Shown: positions 1 to 8,855, counted from the stretch's first letter. The stretch: 64,000 bases of DNA from Chitinophagaceae bacterium (GCA_947381435.1 CANCVE010000003.1:54116-118115), one strand, 5' to 3'. Notes: a model not told the origin generated them from the letters alone. Program-made: numbers and translations.

Positions 1-124
1 CGTAACAGGAAAGAAGAATATTAGTATGAAAGATTTTAGTATGGAGCCTCCAACTTTCATGATGGGTACTATTAAAACCGGAAACGACATAGTACTCAAG
101 TTCGATTTAACACTAAGAAAGTAA
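1..124 (+). CDS. YceI-family periplasmic protein, C-terminal fragment
   Basis: This is the last 40 codons of a gene that begins before the window; the reading frame starts at base 2 and ends at TAA 122-124. The segment contains FSMEPPTFMMGTIKTG followed by a hydrophobic beta strand (IVLKFDLTLRK). The same arrangement, a phenylalanine, a PP pair, a G-x-I-K turn and a final strand, closes the complete YceI-like protein at 1738-2352. YceI proteins are small lipocalin-like periplasmic barrels that bind isoprenoid-type lipids. A beta-barrel gene follows after 34 bp and then a second YceI gene, so the fragment probably belongs to the same envelope cluster. Assignment rests on a short tail and family resemblance only. 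Confidence 0.6.
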   Translation, partial: VTGKKNISMKDFSMEPPTFMMGTIKTGNDIVLKFDLTLRK

Positions 125-158
125 GGTTCTGATTTTTTAACAACAAAAATTAAAGTAT

Positions 159-1565
159 ATGAAAAAGACAATTATCAAAGTAAGCAGATTTCTAGTATTA
201 TCTCTACTTGCAAGTGCGCCACTTACTATGATGGCACAACAACAGCCCAAAATTGTAAACCTAAGGCCGTATGATCAAACAGGTATTAACGTATTTGAAG
301 ATACAAAGAATGATACCGCCGTTTTTGACGGATTGAAAGTTAGGTTTGGGGCAGGATTTACCCAACAGTTCCAAAATTTGAAACATGAAAATCCAAATGC
401 CCTTAAAAATGATGTAGGTGCTTTTGCTGGTGGTGTTTCTACTGCAGGTAATAAGCTAAAAGTTATTACTGCTGGTTTTCAAACTGCACAAGCAAACCTA
501 TTTATGGATGTTCAGTTGGCAGATGGTATCCGTTTAAATGTTACTTCTTATTTATCTTCTAAACACCATAATGAAACATGGGTAAAAGGTGGATATATCC
601 AGTTTGATAAACTTCCTTTTAAAGGACAAATATGGAGTGATATCATGAAAGTTACCACTATTAAAGTGGGTCACTTTGAAGTAGACTATGGTGACGAACA
701 TTTCCGCAGATCTGATGGTGGACAAGCATTATACAATCCATTTATGGAAGGAAACATCATGGATGAATTTGCAACTGAAATAGGTGGTGAAGTTTATGTA
801 AAGAAAAATGGTTTCTTCGGAATGTTTGGCGTAACAAATGGTATGATTAAGGGTAATGTAGATTCTTTGTATGCAGCAAGTAATCCAGATGGCGATCTTC
901 ACAAATCACCTTCTATCTTATTGAAAGCAGGTTTCGACAAAAAGATTGCTGACAATGTAAGATTACGTTTAAGTGCATCATTCTATGGCAATCAAAGCTC
1001 TGGAAGCAACACTTTGTTTGGTGGCGACCGCACAGGATCTAACTATCAATTTGTAATGGAAGAAAATTCTGCTAATCCAAGTAGTACTACAGGTGCTGGT
1101 ACTCCATTAGCATTCTCTGGAAGGTTTAATCCAGGATTTAGCAAGAAAATAAATGCTGTAATGTTTAACGCATTCTTAAAAGCTGGTGGAATTGAAATAT
1201 TTGGTACTGCCGAAACCGCTTCTGGTAGAACAGGAGCAACAACTGCTACAAGAAGTGTAAATCAATTTGCAATAGATGGTGTATATAGGTTCGGGAAAGC
1301 TGAAAATTTATTCTTAGGCGCTCGCTATAACACCGTTTCTGGTAGATTAGCTGACAGCAAAGGAGGTACTGGCGCAGGAGCTATTACTTATACTGGCGAT
1401 GTTAGTGTAAACCGTGTAGCAATTGCAGGTGGTTGGTTTGTTTCTAAAAACGTGTTGATGAAAGCAGAGTATGTTAACCAAGTTTATAATGATTTTCCTA
1501 GTGCAGACTATAGGTCTTCAGGTAAATTTAATGGATATGTTATAGAAGCTGTTGTTGGTTTTTAA
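159..1565 (+). CDS. Predicted outer-membrane beta-barrel (porin-like) protein
   Basis: The 468-residue product begins with a clear Sec signal (MKKTIIKVSRFLVLSLLASA, probable cleavage after MMAQ at about residue 27). The mature part has alternating hydrophobic and polar strands, many Gly, Asn and aromatic residues, and ends in an aromatic residue (VIEAVVGF), as expected for a BamA-assembled outer-membrane barrel. Residues around 160-200 (KVGHFEVDYGDEHFRRSDGG) resemble strand-loop segments of porins of the phosphate-selective type, but I cannot name the family. It lies between two YceI genes, which suggests a shared envelope role. A strong terminator follows at 1592-1626. The substrate is unknown. 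Confidence 0.7.
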   Translation: MKKTIIKVSRFLVLSLLASAPLTMMAQQQPKIVNLRPYDQTGINVFEDTKNDTAVFDGLKVRFGAGFTQQFQNLKHENPNALKNDVGAFAGGVSTAGNKLKVITAGFQTAQANLFMDVQLADGIRLNVTSYLSSKHHNETWVKGGYIQFDKLPFKGQIWSDIMKVTTIKVGHFEVDYGDEHFRRSDGGQALYNPFMEGNIMDEFATEIGGEVYVKKNGFFGMFGVTNGMIKGNVDSLYAASNPDGDLHKSPSILLKAGFDKKIADNVRLRLSASFYGNQSSGSNTLFGGDRTGSNYQFVMEENSANPSSTTGAGTPLAFSGRFNPGFSKKINAVMFNAFLKAGGIEIFGTAETASGRTGATTATRSVNQFAIDGVYRFGKAENLFLGARYNTVSGRLADSKGGTGAGAITYTGDVSVNRVAIAGGWFVSKNVLMKAEYVNQVYNDFPSADYRSSGKFNGYVIEAVVGF

Positions 1566-1591
1566 ATTGGGTCTTTTTTCATTTGTGTTGG

Positions 1592-1626
1592 CAGCCAGGA
1601 TGATTTCTATCATTCTGGCTGTTTTT
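1592..1626 (+). terminator. Rho-independent terminator after the porin-like gene
   Basis: The stem pairs CAGCCAGgATGAT with ATCATtCTGGCTG around a short TTTCT loop and is followed by TTTTT. It starts 27 bp after the stop codon of the barrel gene and points the same way. Confidence 0.8.
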
Positions 1627-1737
1627 ATTGAAAGAATATTTTCAATGGGTTTATCTCTACTTTCTAAATCATCATTATTCAGTTAAAACTAAAATCTACT
1701 GTATTATCATTGGTTTAGTATATTTTTAGGTCAATTT

Positions 1738-2352
1738 ATGCCATCAAAAAGGATTACATATCTTTTACTACTTTTAATTTTCTGTGTGAATTGTATTTCA
1801 TGGAATGAAAAACCATTTTTCTCCAATAAGGTTAAATGGGTGGTACTAAACGGCGGCACATTGAGGGTAAATGGCAGTACTAACATAAATACGTTTAGTT
1901 GTATTGTGGCAAACAATGCACCTTCTGATACACTAACACTTTCATTGAACAAGGATGGATCTGAACTAATGACCGGAAACATAAACCTTGACCTATTTGG
2001 GTTTGATTGCCATAATCCGATGATGACACTCGATTTAAGAAAGACCCTAAAAGCAAAAGATTATCCTGTGATGAAGATAAATTTTCTATCACTTGAAAAG
2101 AATCCATGTTTAAAAACAACTCAAGAAGCAATAAAAGGATGGGTAAACATTGAATTGGCTGGGGTAATCAAGAAGTATGAGGTTGATTACAAATTGTCAA
2201 TGGATAATATGCACGTAATACATTTAATTGGGGATAGGAGCGTAAACTTTTCTGACTTTAACCTTACGCCGCCAAGAAAATTGGGTGGAATGATAAAAGC
2301 CAATAATAATTTGGATGTAGAATTTAGTTTAAACATAAGAGAAGTAAAATAA
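1738..2352 (+). CDS. YceI-family lipocalin-like protein
   Basis: The 204-residue product has an N-terminal hydrophobic signal (ITYLLLLLIFCVNCISW, residues 6-22). The mature part carries the features of Bacteroidota YceI proteins: LRVNGSTNINTF near residue 42 (the family G-S-T-N-V turn), FDCHNPMMTLDLRKTLKAKD around residues 88-108, and a C-terminal FNLTPPRKLGG-x-I-K strand. The Cys at about 90 and 119 could pair. YceI proteins act in the periplasm as carriers of isoprenoid-like lipids, but the ligand here is unknown. The first ATG is used; no Shine-Dalgarno site is visible. It is the second YceI-type gene in the first 2.4 kb and is convergent with the membrane gene at 2384-2797. Confidence 0.75.
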   Translation: MPSKRITYLLLLLIFCVNCISWNEKPFFSNKVKWVVLNGGTLRVNGSTNINTFSCIVANNAPSDTLTLSLNKDGSELMTGNINLDLFGFDCHNPMMTLDLRKTLKAKDYPVMKINFLSLEKNPCLKTTQEAIKGWVNIELAGVIKKYEVDYKLSMDNMHVIHLIGDRSVNFSDFNLTPPRKLGGMIKANNNLDVEFSLNIREVK

Positions 2353-2383
2353 TGTGCTGAGGGTTTTATAAAAAAAAGATAAA

Positions 2384-2797
2384 CTAGGGATTCATTTTTG
2401 AGAATACAATCCCACAAACAGTAGCTTGAAAAGAACCATATAGTAACCAACTAAAAACCATAGTAACCGTAACATCCATAGCACTGTAAGTAATCCACAT
2501 GATAGGAAGAAGGGCTACAATGGCATAGATAACACCAAACTCAAGTGCACGCAAAAGGAAATGTCCTTTTAATAAACTCTTAAATCTATCCCAAAACCAT
2601 GATAAGGCAAGGCTTATAACAAATGCATGTGAGAAAAACAACACATCTTTTATGCCATCAGAATTTATTAATGGATTGTTTGCATAAGCATCAATAAAAA
2701 GTTGTGGTAAATACCTTACAGCCAAAAACAACCCCCCATAACTCACAATAAATAAAATTGCTCCGGCAAGTAATCCTGTTAAAAGAACCTTTTTCAT
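2384..2797 (-). CDS. Small polytopic membrane protein, function unknown
   Basis: The 137-residue product is almost entirely hydrophobic, with about four membrane segments: residues 5-27 (LLTGLLAGAILFIVSYGGLF), 52-68 (LFFSHAFVISLALSWFW), 86-105 (LEFGVIYAIVALLPIMWI) and 112-134. A basic loop (DRFKSLLKGH) lies between the second and third segments. Similar proteins are common as hypothetical membrane proteins in Bacteroidota, but I recognise no named family. It is convergent with the YceI gene and has no operon partner on its strand. Confidence 0.55.
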   Translation of the reverse strand: MKKVLLTGLLAGAILFIVSYGGLFLAVRYLPQLFIDAYANNPLINSDGIKDVLFFSHAFVISLALSWFWDRFKSLLKGHFLLRALEFGVIYAIVALLPIMWITYSAMDVTVTMVFSWLLYGSFQATVCGIVFSKMNP

Positions 2798-3054
2798 CTG
2801 TATAATTTGAATTAAGTAATGCTCAAAGTTACTTTTAAATAGGCATTAAAATGTTTTAATATGAGTTTAGAGTGAACCCTATTTAAACATTACCAGTAAT
2901 AGTTATGTTGTATAACCGAATGGCTATTTTTTTTAACTAAACCGTGAAAACGATACCATTGAAAAAGATTTCTTTACTTTCACGCTCTCTAAGCAGATTT
3001 CAAGGAAGGAAAAATGTTACTTAAGAGGCTTAGATTTATTAAATAAACGAACGA

Positions 3055-4047
3055 ATGAAAGCAATAATACCCGTAGCTGGCGCTGGAACAAAGCTACGTC
3101 CCCATACATACACACAACCCAAAGCTTTAATACCCATTGCTGGGAAAACAATACTCAGTTATATTGTAGATCAGTTGCACGATGCTGGTATAAATGAATT
3201 TATTTTCATTGTAGGTTACATGGGCGAGAAGATAAAGGAGTATGTAGTGCAGCATTACCCTGAATTGCAAACTCATTTTGTGTTTCAGAATGAAAGACAA
3301 GGTACTGGTCATGCAATAGAGTTGGCTAAAAACATAGTAGGACACGATGAAGTGTTTATTGCATTGGGAGACACCATTTGCGAGTACGACATCAAGGAAG
3401 TAATGGATAGCCCCTACTCTATGCTTGGCATTAAAAAAGTGGATGACCCAAGAAACTTTGGTGTTGCAACAATAGATGATGCAGGTTTTATAGAACAATT
3501 GGTAGAAAAGCCTGCCATACCGAAGAGTAACATGGCATTGGTGGGAATTTACAAAATAAAAGAGGGAAACATTTTATACGAGTGTCTACATAGTCTTTTA
3601 GAAAGCCAAGAAACAGCAAAAAGCGATTATAATCTTACCGATGCTTTGGATTGTATGCTGAAACGTGGCGTGAAAATGATGCCATTTAAGGTAAAGAGCT
3701 GGTTTGATTGTGGCAAAAAGGAAACCCTTTTAGAAAGTAGTGCTACCCTTCTTAAAAAATTTGGCGGTAACGTATCTGCCGATCATCCTTATAAAGACAG
3801 CATCATTATTCCTCCTGTAAGTATTGCCGAAGGTTGCGAAATTTCTCACTCTATTATTGGTCCCCACGTTGCAATAGGCGCCAACACAACCATAAAACAT
3901 TCAATAGTAAGAGATAGCATCATTGGTTCGTACACAAACTTGTTTGAAGTGGTGTTAGATAACTCTTTGATAGGAAGCGATGCATCGGTAAAAGGGCTTA
4001 GTCGTAGCCTTAATATTGGTGATAATACAGAAATAGACTTTGGATAG
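3055..4047 (+). CDS. Sugar-1-phosphate nucleotidyltransferase with left-handed beta-helix tail
   Basis: The N-terminal half is a nucleotide-diphospho-sugar transferase: the loop GAGTKLRPHTYTQPKALIPI (residues 9-28) is the G-x-G-T-R-L-x-P...PK substrate loop with K replacing the first R, and GDTICEYD near residue 104 supplies the metal-binding Asp. From about residue 245 the chain becomes imperfect hexapeptide repeats (SIIGPHVAIGANTTI, DSIIGSYTNL), a left-handed beta-helix. The enzyme should join a sugar 1-phosphate with an NTP to give an activated sugar for cell-surface polysaccharide. The closest relatives are usually called glucose-1-phosphate thymidylyltransferase or UTP-glucose-1-phosphate uridylyltransferase; the nucleotide cannot be decided here. 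It stands alone and ends at a 34-bp-arm hairpin. Confidence 0.85.
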   Translation: MKAIIPVAGAGTKLRPHTYTQPKALIPIAGKTILSYIVDQLHDAGINEFIFIVGYMGEKIKEYVVQHYPELQTHFVFQNERQGTGHAIELAKNIVGHDEVFIALGDTICEYDIKEVMDSPYSMLGIKKVDDPRNFGVATIDDAGFIEQLVEKPAIPKSNMALVGIYKIKEGNILYECLHSLLESQETAKSDYNLTDALDCMLKRGVKMMPFKVKSWFDCGKKETLLESSATLLKKFGGNVSADHPYKDSIIIPPVSIAEGCEISHSIIGPHVAIGANTTIKHSIVRDSIIGSYTNLFEVVLDNSLIGSDASVKGLSRSLNIGDNTEIDFG

Positions 4048-4053
4048 TTTTTT

Positions 4054-4127
4054 TAATGATTAGTGATTAACGTTTAATGATGAATAAGACACATTATTCA
4101 TCATTAAACGTTAATCACTAATCATTA
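4054..4127. repeat. Perfect 34-bp-arm inverted repeat made of repeated words
   Basis: Bases 4054-4087 and 4094-4127 are exact reverse complements around the six-base loop GACACA. The arm is itself repetitive: the word TTAATGATTAGTGATTAACG varies TGATTA/TTAATGA several times. It fills the gap between two convergent genes (ends at 4047 and 4129), so it probably acts as a two-way terminator. Several other intergenic spaces in the window hold hairpins with the same architecture but different words. Confidence 0.8.
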
Positions 4128-4128
4128 C

Positions 4129-5451
4129 TCAGTTCTTCCTCCACGCCCACTTCCACATTTCTTTCCAAGTCGTTTTCTTTCCGTACATCAATATACCCAC
4201 CCTATATATTTTGGCACTAACCCATGTGGTACACAAAAAGCCACCAATTAGTAAAGCCATACTTAAACCCAATTGCCAGTAAGGTACCGTATTAGGAACG
4301 CCAAATGGTATTCGAGCCATCATCACGATAGGCGATGTAAGCGGAAACAAGCTACCAAACACCGCCAATCCGCAAGTTGGGTCATTGACAGCTTTTGTCA
4401 TGATGACTATCCCGAAAATTATAGGCATTGTAATAGGCAATAACAAACTCTGTGCATCTTGAGGATCTTCGTTTACAGCACTACCTACTGCTGCAAACAA
4501 AGAGGAATACAATAGATAGCCTCCCAAGAAATAGAATACAAAGCAACCCACTATTACAGGAAAGTTCACATCACTTAGTCCTCCTAGAATACTATTCATG
4601 GCGCCACTATTCTTTGCTTCATTAATGGCATGTGTGGCAGCACTAATACTCGGATTACTTTCTGCCACACTAGGAAAAAGCAGCACCATACCCACTCTGA
4701 GAGAAATAGTAAGCGTAATCCAGATAAGAAATTGTACCAAACCCACTGCCCCAATACCCGTAATCTTGCCCATCATCAACTGAAAAGGTTTTACACTGCT
4801 GATGATTACTTCTGCTATGCGATTTGTTTTTTCCTCCATTACGCCACGCATCACCATGGTACCGTAGATAAACAGAATGATATAAATTAAAAATCCAGAC
4901 ACATAGCCCACGCCATAACTTATCCCAACTTTGGTATCATTTTCTTCCTTACCCTCCACAGTGGCAAACTTTATTTCATTGCTATGCTGCAAACTATCCA
5001 GTTCTTTTTTATTGATGTTTAATGATGTTAAAAGCTTTCGTTCTTGCATGGCATTGTCTATTCGTTTCTGAATTTCTTGCCTATTCATCAACCCTACCGT
5101 TTTGCCCGATACGAAAGAGATGGTATCTCCCTTCGTTGCATCAAAACCCTTCGGCACATACACATAGCCGTCTAGTTCTTTTTTGGCCACCTTTTCTTTC
5201 AACGAATTAATAGTTTCATCCTTTACAAACTCAAACTTTATGTCGTCCTTGCTTTCTATTTTACCCCCAAACAGACTGGCATTATCTGCAATGGCAACCT
5301 TATAGTTATCTGCTGTTTTTACGGCAAAATAAATGATGAGCCCATACAACCCAAAGATTACTACAGGCAATAATATAGTGGTCAATAAAAATGTCTTTTT
5401 CTGCACCCTACTCAGAAATTCGCGTTGTGCTATTATCCAGATTTTGTTCAT
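4129..5451 (-). CDS. ABC-2 type transporter permease (NatB-like)
   Basis: The 440-residue product starts MNKIWIIAQREFLSRVQKKT, the cytosolic amphipathic start of ABC-2 permeases, followed by one membrane helix (residues 22-45), a large extracytoplasmic domain of about 130 residues (FGGKIESKDDIKFEF onward) and five more helices from about residue 178. GTMVMRGVMEEKTNRIAEVI (about 198-217) is the conserved E-K-x-x-R cytosolic loop typical of NatB/YhaP permeases. With the ATPase encoded just upstream (5536-6471) it forms an exporter; the best-studied relatives extrude Na+, but the substrate cannot be told. The 84-bp gap to the ATPase gene holds a word-type hairpin rather than a usual operon junction. 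Confidence 0.85.
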   Translation of the reverse strand: MNKIWIIAQREFLSRVQKKTFLLTTILLPVVIFGLYGLIIYFAVKTADNYKVAIADNASLFGGKIESKDDIKFEFVKDETINSLKEKVAKKELDGYVYVPKGFDATKGDTISFVSGKTVGLMNRQEIQKRIDNAMQERKLLTSLNINKKELDSLQHSNEIKFATVEGKEENDTKVGISYGVGYVSGFLIYIILFIYGTMVMRGVMEEKTNRIAEVIISSVKPFQLMMGKITGIGAVGLVQFLIWITLTISLRVGMVLLFPSVAESNPSISAATHAINEAKNSGAMNSILGGLSDVNFPVIVGCFVFYFLGGYLLYSSLFAAVGSAVNEDPQDAQSLLLPITMPIIFGIVIMTKAVNDPTCGLAVFGSLFPLTSPIVMMARIPFGVPNTVPYWQLGLSMALLIGGFLCTTWVSAKIYRVGILMYGKKTTWKEMWKWAWRKN

Positions 5452-5456
5452 GATTA

Positions 5457-5533
5457 TTAGTATTAAGTGATAGGTTTTAAGTAATAGGTATTCGGTATTT
5501 TTTTACTTACTACCTAATACTTTTTACTTAAAA
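5457..5533. repeat. Imperfect word-type inverted repeat between ABC genes
   Basis: The left side repeats ATTAGTATTAAGTGATAGGT / TTTAAGTAATAGGTATT and the right side carries the complements (ACTACCTAATACTTTTTACTTAAAAC) around a T-rich loop. It lies between the ATPase and permease genes of one presumed transcript, so it could set their relative expression. Its words are close to those of the hairpin at 47529-47576. Confidence 0.6.
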
Positions 5534-5535
5534 CG

Positions 5536-6471
5536 TTATGATTGTTTTTCAAAAGCCCTTGTTACCGATTTTGTTCCTTCTACCAGATGAATAAAAATAT
5601 CATTGAGGGTAGGCAGTATTTCATTAAAGGATTCTATGGTTATGTCTTGACCAATAAAATGTTGCAGTACATCGTTGCTTTTGTAGCCTTCATTTATTTT
5701 CATGATAAATTCATTGGCTCTTTGGTCTATTATCTCATAAGCCTTATCCTCTACAATTGCCGGAATGCCCGCTAGTTTTATGCTGAATTTATTCTCTTTA
5801 AACTGTTGTTTTACGTCTGCAACTGTACCGTCCAGTATCTTTTTACCAAGGTTCACCAATACAATGTGGTCGCATATTTCCTCCACCTGTTCCATGCGGT
5901 GCGTACTAAATATGATGGTACTACCCCGTTGTGCCAGTCCATAAATCTCGTCTTTTATCAGGTTGGCGTTTACAGGGTCTAATCCGCTAAACGGTTCATC
6001 CAGTATTATTAGTTTTGGTTCGTGCAATACAGTTATCAAAAACTGCAGCTTCTGACTCATCCCCTTGCTCAGGTCTTCCACTTTCTTGTGCCACCAGGTT
6101 TCCATTTCCAGTCTTTTAAACCAGAAACGTACCTTTTGCAAGGCCTCCGTTTTGCTCAGCCCTTTTAGTTGCGCCAAGTAAACCGCCTGCTCCCCTATCT
6201 TCATTTTCTTGTACAGACCGCGTTCTTCGGGCATGTAACCAATTTTTATGATGTCGTTTTCGGGGTCAAAGGCACGGCCATCAAAGGTTATACTGCCACT
6301 ATCGGGGTAAAAGATACCCGTTATCATACGCAGCAACGTAGTTTTTCCGGCGCCATTAGGGCCCAGCAAACCGAAGATGCTGCCTTGTTCTATATCGAAA
6401 CTAATATCATCTACCGCCTTTTGCGAAGCGTAGTGTTTTTTCAGGTTATGCAATTGTAAGATGGATGCCAT
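5536..6471 (-). CDS. ABC transporter ATP-binding protein (NatA-like)
   Basis: The 311-residue product has a full nucleotide-binding domain: Walker [10 protein letters not shown] (residues 38-46), Q-loop region IGYMPEERGLYKKMK, signature SKGMSQKLQ (in place of LSGGQ, as in NatA/YhaQ subfamilies), Walker B LIILDEPFSGLDP and the switch His in STHRMEQ. Residues after about 220 form the C-terminal domain common to this subfamily (DUF4162-like). It partners the permease immediately downstream. The PEERGLY form of the Q-loop is typical of the Bacteroidota and Firmicutes ABC-2 exporters of this type. Confidence 0.88.
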   Translation of the reverse strand: MASILQLHNLKKHYASQKAVDDISFDIEQGSIFGLLGPNGAGKTTLLRMITGIFYPDSGSITFDGRAFDPENDIIKIGYMPEERGLYKKMKIGEQAVYLAQLKGLSKTEALQKVRFWFKRLEMETWWHKKVEDLSKGMSQKLQFLITVLHEPKLIILDEPFSGLDPVNANLIKDEIYGLAQRGSTIIFSTHRMEQVEEICDHIVLVNLGKKILDGTVADVKQQFKENKFSIKLAGIPAIVEDKAYEIIDQRANEFIMKINEGYKSNDVLQHFIGQDITIESFNEILPTLNDIFIHLVEGTKSVTRAFEKQS

Positions 6472-6619
6472 AGCTTATTTTAAAAATCGAATATAGGAAG
6501 GGATGGTGGATTGGGTTTGAATAAAAGGATAAAAGGAGAATTGAAATTGGTTAATGTAGTGGATTTATGCTTTTTTTATTTGTGAAATAGCTACATCAAT
6601 TCTTATAATATGCAACTAT

Positions 6620-6766
6620 TTAAGGTTTTAACTTTACTATTTTGTTGTTCTGAATTACAACTATTTCACTATTCTTTTGCTTCTTAAATTCAACCATTTT
6701 TTGGTATGCCTTTTCCAAGCCAAGCAATATTTTATTTTTATGTTCAATTTTTGCCTCTGTTGTCAT
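6620..6766 (-). CDS. 48-residue protein overlapping the zeta-toxin-like gene; possible partner
   Basis: A short frame begins with ATG at 6764-6766 and ends with TAA at 6620-6622. It reads MTTEAKIEHKNKILLGLEKA, then a Lys-rich helix (YQKMVEFKKQKNSE) and a beta strand pair IVVIQNNKIVKLKP. Its first 23 bases overlap the end of the upstream kinase gene in another frame, the tight coupling expected of translationally linked pairs. The composition (charged helix plus short strands) fits a small regulator or antitoxin, but in classical epsilon-zeta systems the antitoxin comes first, so the role is inference. Too short to be sure without homologues. Confidence 0.5.
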   Translation of the reverse strand: MTTEAKIEHKNKILLGLEKAYQKMVEFKKQKNSEIVVIQNNKIVKLKP

Positions 6767-7337
6767 AATAGTATTTTAATTCAGCGAATTTAAGCGTATT
6801 AATAATCATTAGTTCTTTTGATATTATTTTCTCAGCAATGAGAATGTGTTTTCCTTCCGAATTATCAAACACCAAAACTTGGTCTATAATGTCAAGATAA
6901 ATATCAAATAGATTATTGATTCCATTATAAAACCTTCTTTCAATAATAGCTGCTTCAATGTTATGCCCACCTTCAGCTACACGTGTTTTAACTCGTTCCT
7001 TTGCTAACTCAGTATTTTTTAACCAAAAGAAAAGCAATGTTGTTTCATACCCGTTCATTTTGGCATCCAATATTTTTGGTTTATAGCTTTTAGTTGCCAA
7101 TGTAGTCTCAAAGGCAAAACTTTTCTTGGTAGTTAAAAGTTCTTCAATTCTTTTCAGCATTATCCTTCCTGCTTCAAATGCCACTTTTTCGGGTTGAAAT
7201 GGAGAAAGCCCTTTTGCAATTTCATCTGCATTTACAAATTCCTTACACCCTAAAATTTCGGGTAGGATAGTAAAAGATGCCGTTGTTTTTCCAGCACCAT
7301 TACAACCAGCAATTATGTAAAGATTCTTTTCTGCCAT
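6744..7337 (-). CDS. Zeta-toxin-like P-loop kinase
   Basis: Starting at the ATG of 7335-7337 the product has 197 residues and opens with a strand and Walker A (LYIIAGCNGAGKTTAS, P-loop at residues 11-19). NADEIAKGLSPF follows, with an Asp/Glu pair like the catalytic region of zeta toxins, then FAFETTLATKSY (the E-T-T substrate segment) and an Arg-rich lid (KERVKTRVAEGGHNI). Zeta toxins phosphorylate UDP-activated amino sugars and poison wall synthesis, but many chromosomal relatives are uncharacterised kinases. A 48-codon gene overlaps its 3' end. A longer frame starts 42 bases upstream, but the extra residues precede the first strand of the fold and look untranslated. Confidence 0.75.
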   Translation of the reverse strand: MAEKNLYIIAGCNGAGKTTASFTILPEILGCKEFVNADEIAKGLSPFQPEKVAFEAGRIMLKRIEELLTTKKSFAFETTLATKSYKPKILDAKMNGYETTLLFFWLKNTELAKERVKTRVAEGGHNIEAAIIERRFYNGINNLFDIYLDIIDQVLVFDNSEGKHILIAEKIISKELMIINTLKFAELKYYYDNRGKN

Positions 7338-7519
7338 AACTGCAAATTTATACGCAAAGGGCTTATTTATTTTACCCAAACATAATCTGGTTACAAACAG
7401 GTTCGACTTATGCTAAACCAAGAAACCAATCAGTCCATGGCGGGAGTTATGAACCAGCAATTTGGTTTTCGAGAAGCATTTCACTGGAGTGGGTATTCAT
7501 GGGTTAGAATGGATGGGGA

Positions 7520-8050
7520 CTAATTTTTAATCTCAATTTGCCAATTTGTTTCAAAGTCCTTGTTCATCAAAAGGTTTAAGTCAATGTATTTTTTAGTACC
7601 CTTAACTATAAAATGCAAGTCAGCTTGTCCTGAAGAACCTTGTGAACTCGTGTTCATAGACATACCTCCAAATGGCACAATAAAAATACCGGTTACAATA
7701 CCAACTTTACTTTGAATTGAATGGTTTGTCTTTATAAAATTAACAGCACTGGCAAATACTGTTGTCTGTTGTGTCGCAAAAAACAATACACATTTTATTA
7801 TGATAACAAAATTGGATAGTCCAATTCCTAATTTCTCAAATAATGTCTTTTTGTTATTAGGCTTCTTGTCTTTAATTCTATCACGCAAAATAAAAATTAC
7901 GGAAAGCCAAAATAATACCCATCCTATTGTTTTGCTTTCCCAAAAGAAGTAAAGACCAACAAGTCGGCATAAATAGCCATAAAGTAGAAAAGCTATTGTA
8001 GCAATTATTAACTTTTTTGTTAGGTTGGAAAATGAATTAAAATATTTCAA
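7520..8050 (-). CDS. Membrane-anchored protein, possibly Coa1-like fold
   Basis: The 176-residue product has three hydrophobic stretches: residues 14-34 (LIIATIAFLLYGYLCRLVGL), 40-56 (TIGWVLFWLSVIFIL) and 82-95. The C-terminal 80 residues read like the Coa1/Tim21 type domain: a helix (FASAVNFIKTNHSIQSKVG), a strand with glycine (FIVPFGGMSMN), a Gly/Ser linker, a strand ADLHFIVKG and a final strand NWQIEIKN. That comparison is by eye and weak. The gene stands alone and its upstream side borders the dispersed repeat element starting near 8139. Confidence 0.5.
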   Translation of the reverse strand: MKYFNSFSNLTKKLIIATIAFLLYGYLCRLVGLYFFWESKTIGWVLFWLSVIFILRDRIKDKKPNNKKTLFEKLGIGLSNFVIIIKCVLFFATQQTTVFASAVNFIKTNHSIQSKVGIVTGIFIVPFGGMSMNTSSQGSSGQADLHFIVKGTKKYIDLNLLMNKDFETNWQIEIKN

Positions 8051-8138
8051 TTGTCTGTCTATTTTTTCTGACCTTGTTTATGTTCCTCACTCGCCGATGT
8101 TGGTTTTCTTAACCAAAATCAATCAATAAAATGTTTAG

Positions 8139-8465
8139 ATACTGATTCCCTCTCACAAATATATAGATATTGCCTTTATAGATTTTTGGTGAAGAATATT
8201 AACCTCGCCAATAAAATCCTATAAGGGCTGCCAGCCCCTTATAGGATTGGTCAACCAACATCAACGAATAGTGCCTCCCAAAAAACTATTTTACCCCTCC
8301 ATGCAACTAATGGTTACATTTAATTGCCTTGTTGCTAATGAACGATAATTACTTGCACGCAGGCCTTTTTCTATATACAAACCCTTTTATTTCCACCGCC
8401 CCCAACCATAGAGGCAATTAATCAAATCCCTGTAGCAGTCTTCCTCAAAAAGATTATACGATTAT
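8139..8465. repeat. Dispersed element copy 1: unique part before the 41-bp array
   Basis: This gene-free stretch matches 28212-28540 over most of its length: both start with CCCTCTCACAAATATATAGAT, contain a palindrome CCTATAAGGGCTgccAGCCCCTTATAGG (8215-8248 here), then a segment ending in AGAGGCAATTAATCAAATCC just before the 41-bp array. In the other copy that last part is an open frame of 67 codons; here the frame is broken by stops and small indels (for example GAACGATAA at about 8340), so it looks decayed. Two such copies 20 kb apart suggest an element that moves or is copied together with its array. Confidence 0.75.
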
Positions 8466-8792
8466 AAGTTATCTAGTCAAGCTAGGTTTAAAACAGTCAT
8501 CCTAACAAGTTATCTAGTCTGGGAGAAGTTGAAACAGACGTCCTAACGAGTTATCTAGTCCGGGAGAAGTTGAAACAGTCATCCTAACAAGTTATTTAGT
8601 CTGGGAGAATATCAAACAGTCATCCTAACGAGTTATCTAGTCTGGGAGAAGTTGAAACAGACGTCCTAACAAGCTATATAGTCCGGGAGAAGTTGAAACA
8701 GACGTCCTAACAAGTTATATAGTCTGGGAGAATATCAAACAGACGTCCTAACAAGTTATATAGTCCGGGAGAATATCAAACAGACTATCTAA
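8466..8792 (+). repeat. Tandem array, eight 41-bp units
   Basis: Eight directly repeated 41-bp units follow one another without spacers; each begins ARGTTATNTAGTC, continues YGGGAGAA (TTGAAA or TATCAAA) and ends CAGNCNTCCTAAC. The first unit is divergent in the middle, the last is truncated. Within most units GTCTG pairs with CAGAC around 13 bases, giving one small hairpin per unit. Because 41 is not a multiple of three the array is not coding. An orphan gene starts 64 bp further on. A six-unit version lies at 28541-28786. Confidence 0.95.
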
Positions 8793-8855
8793 AGGGTTTT
8801 GGCAATGTTTAATCAGTCAAATCATTCATTTTAATCACACTTTAAACTCAAATTT

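Noticed and set aside
7410..7523. 37-codon frame ending EAFHWSGYSWVRMDGD
   Set aside because: Too short, no homologue recognised, overlaps the end of the convergent gene; at most a remnant.
8466..8792. CRISPR array
   Set aside because: Units are contiguous without unique spacers, units vary among themselves, and no cas genes are present.
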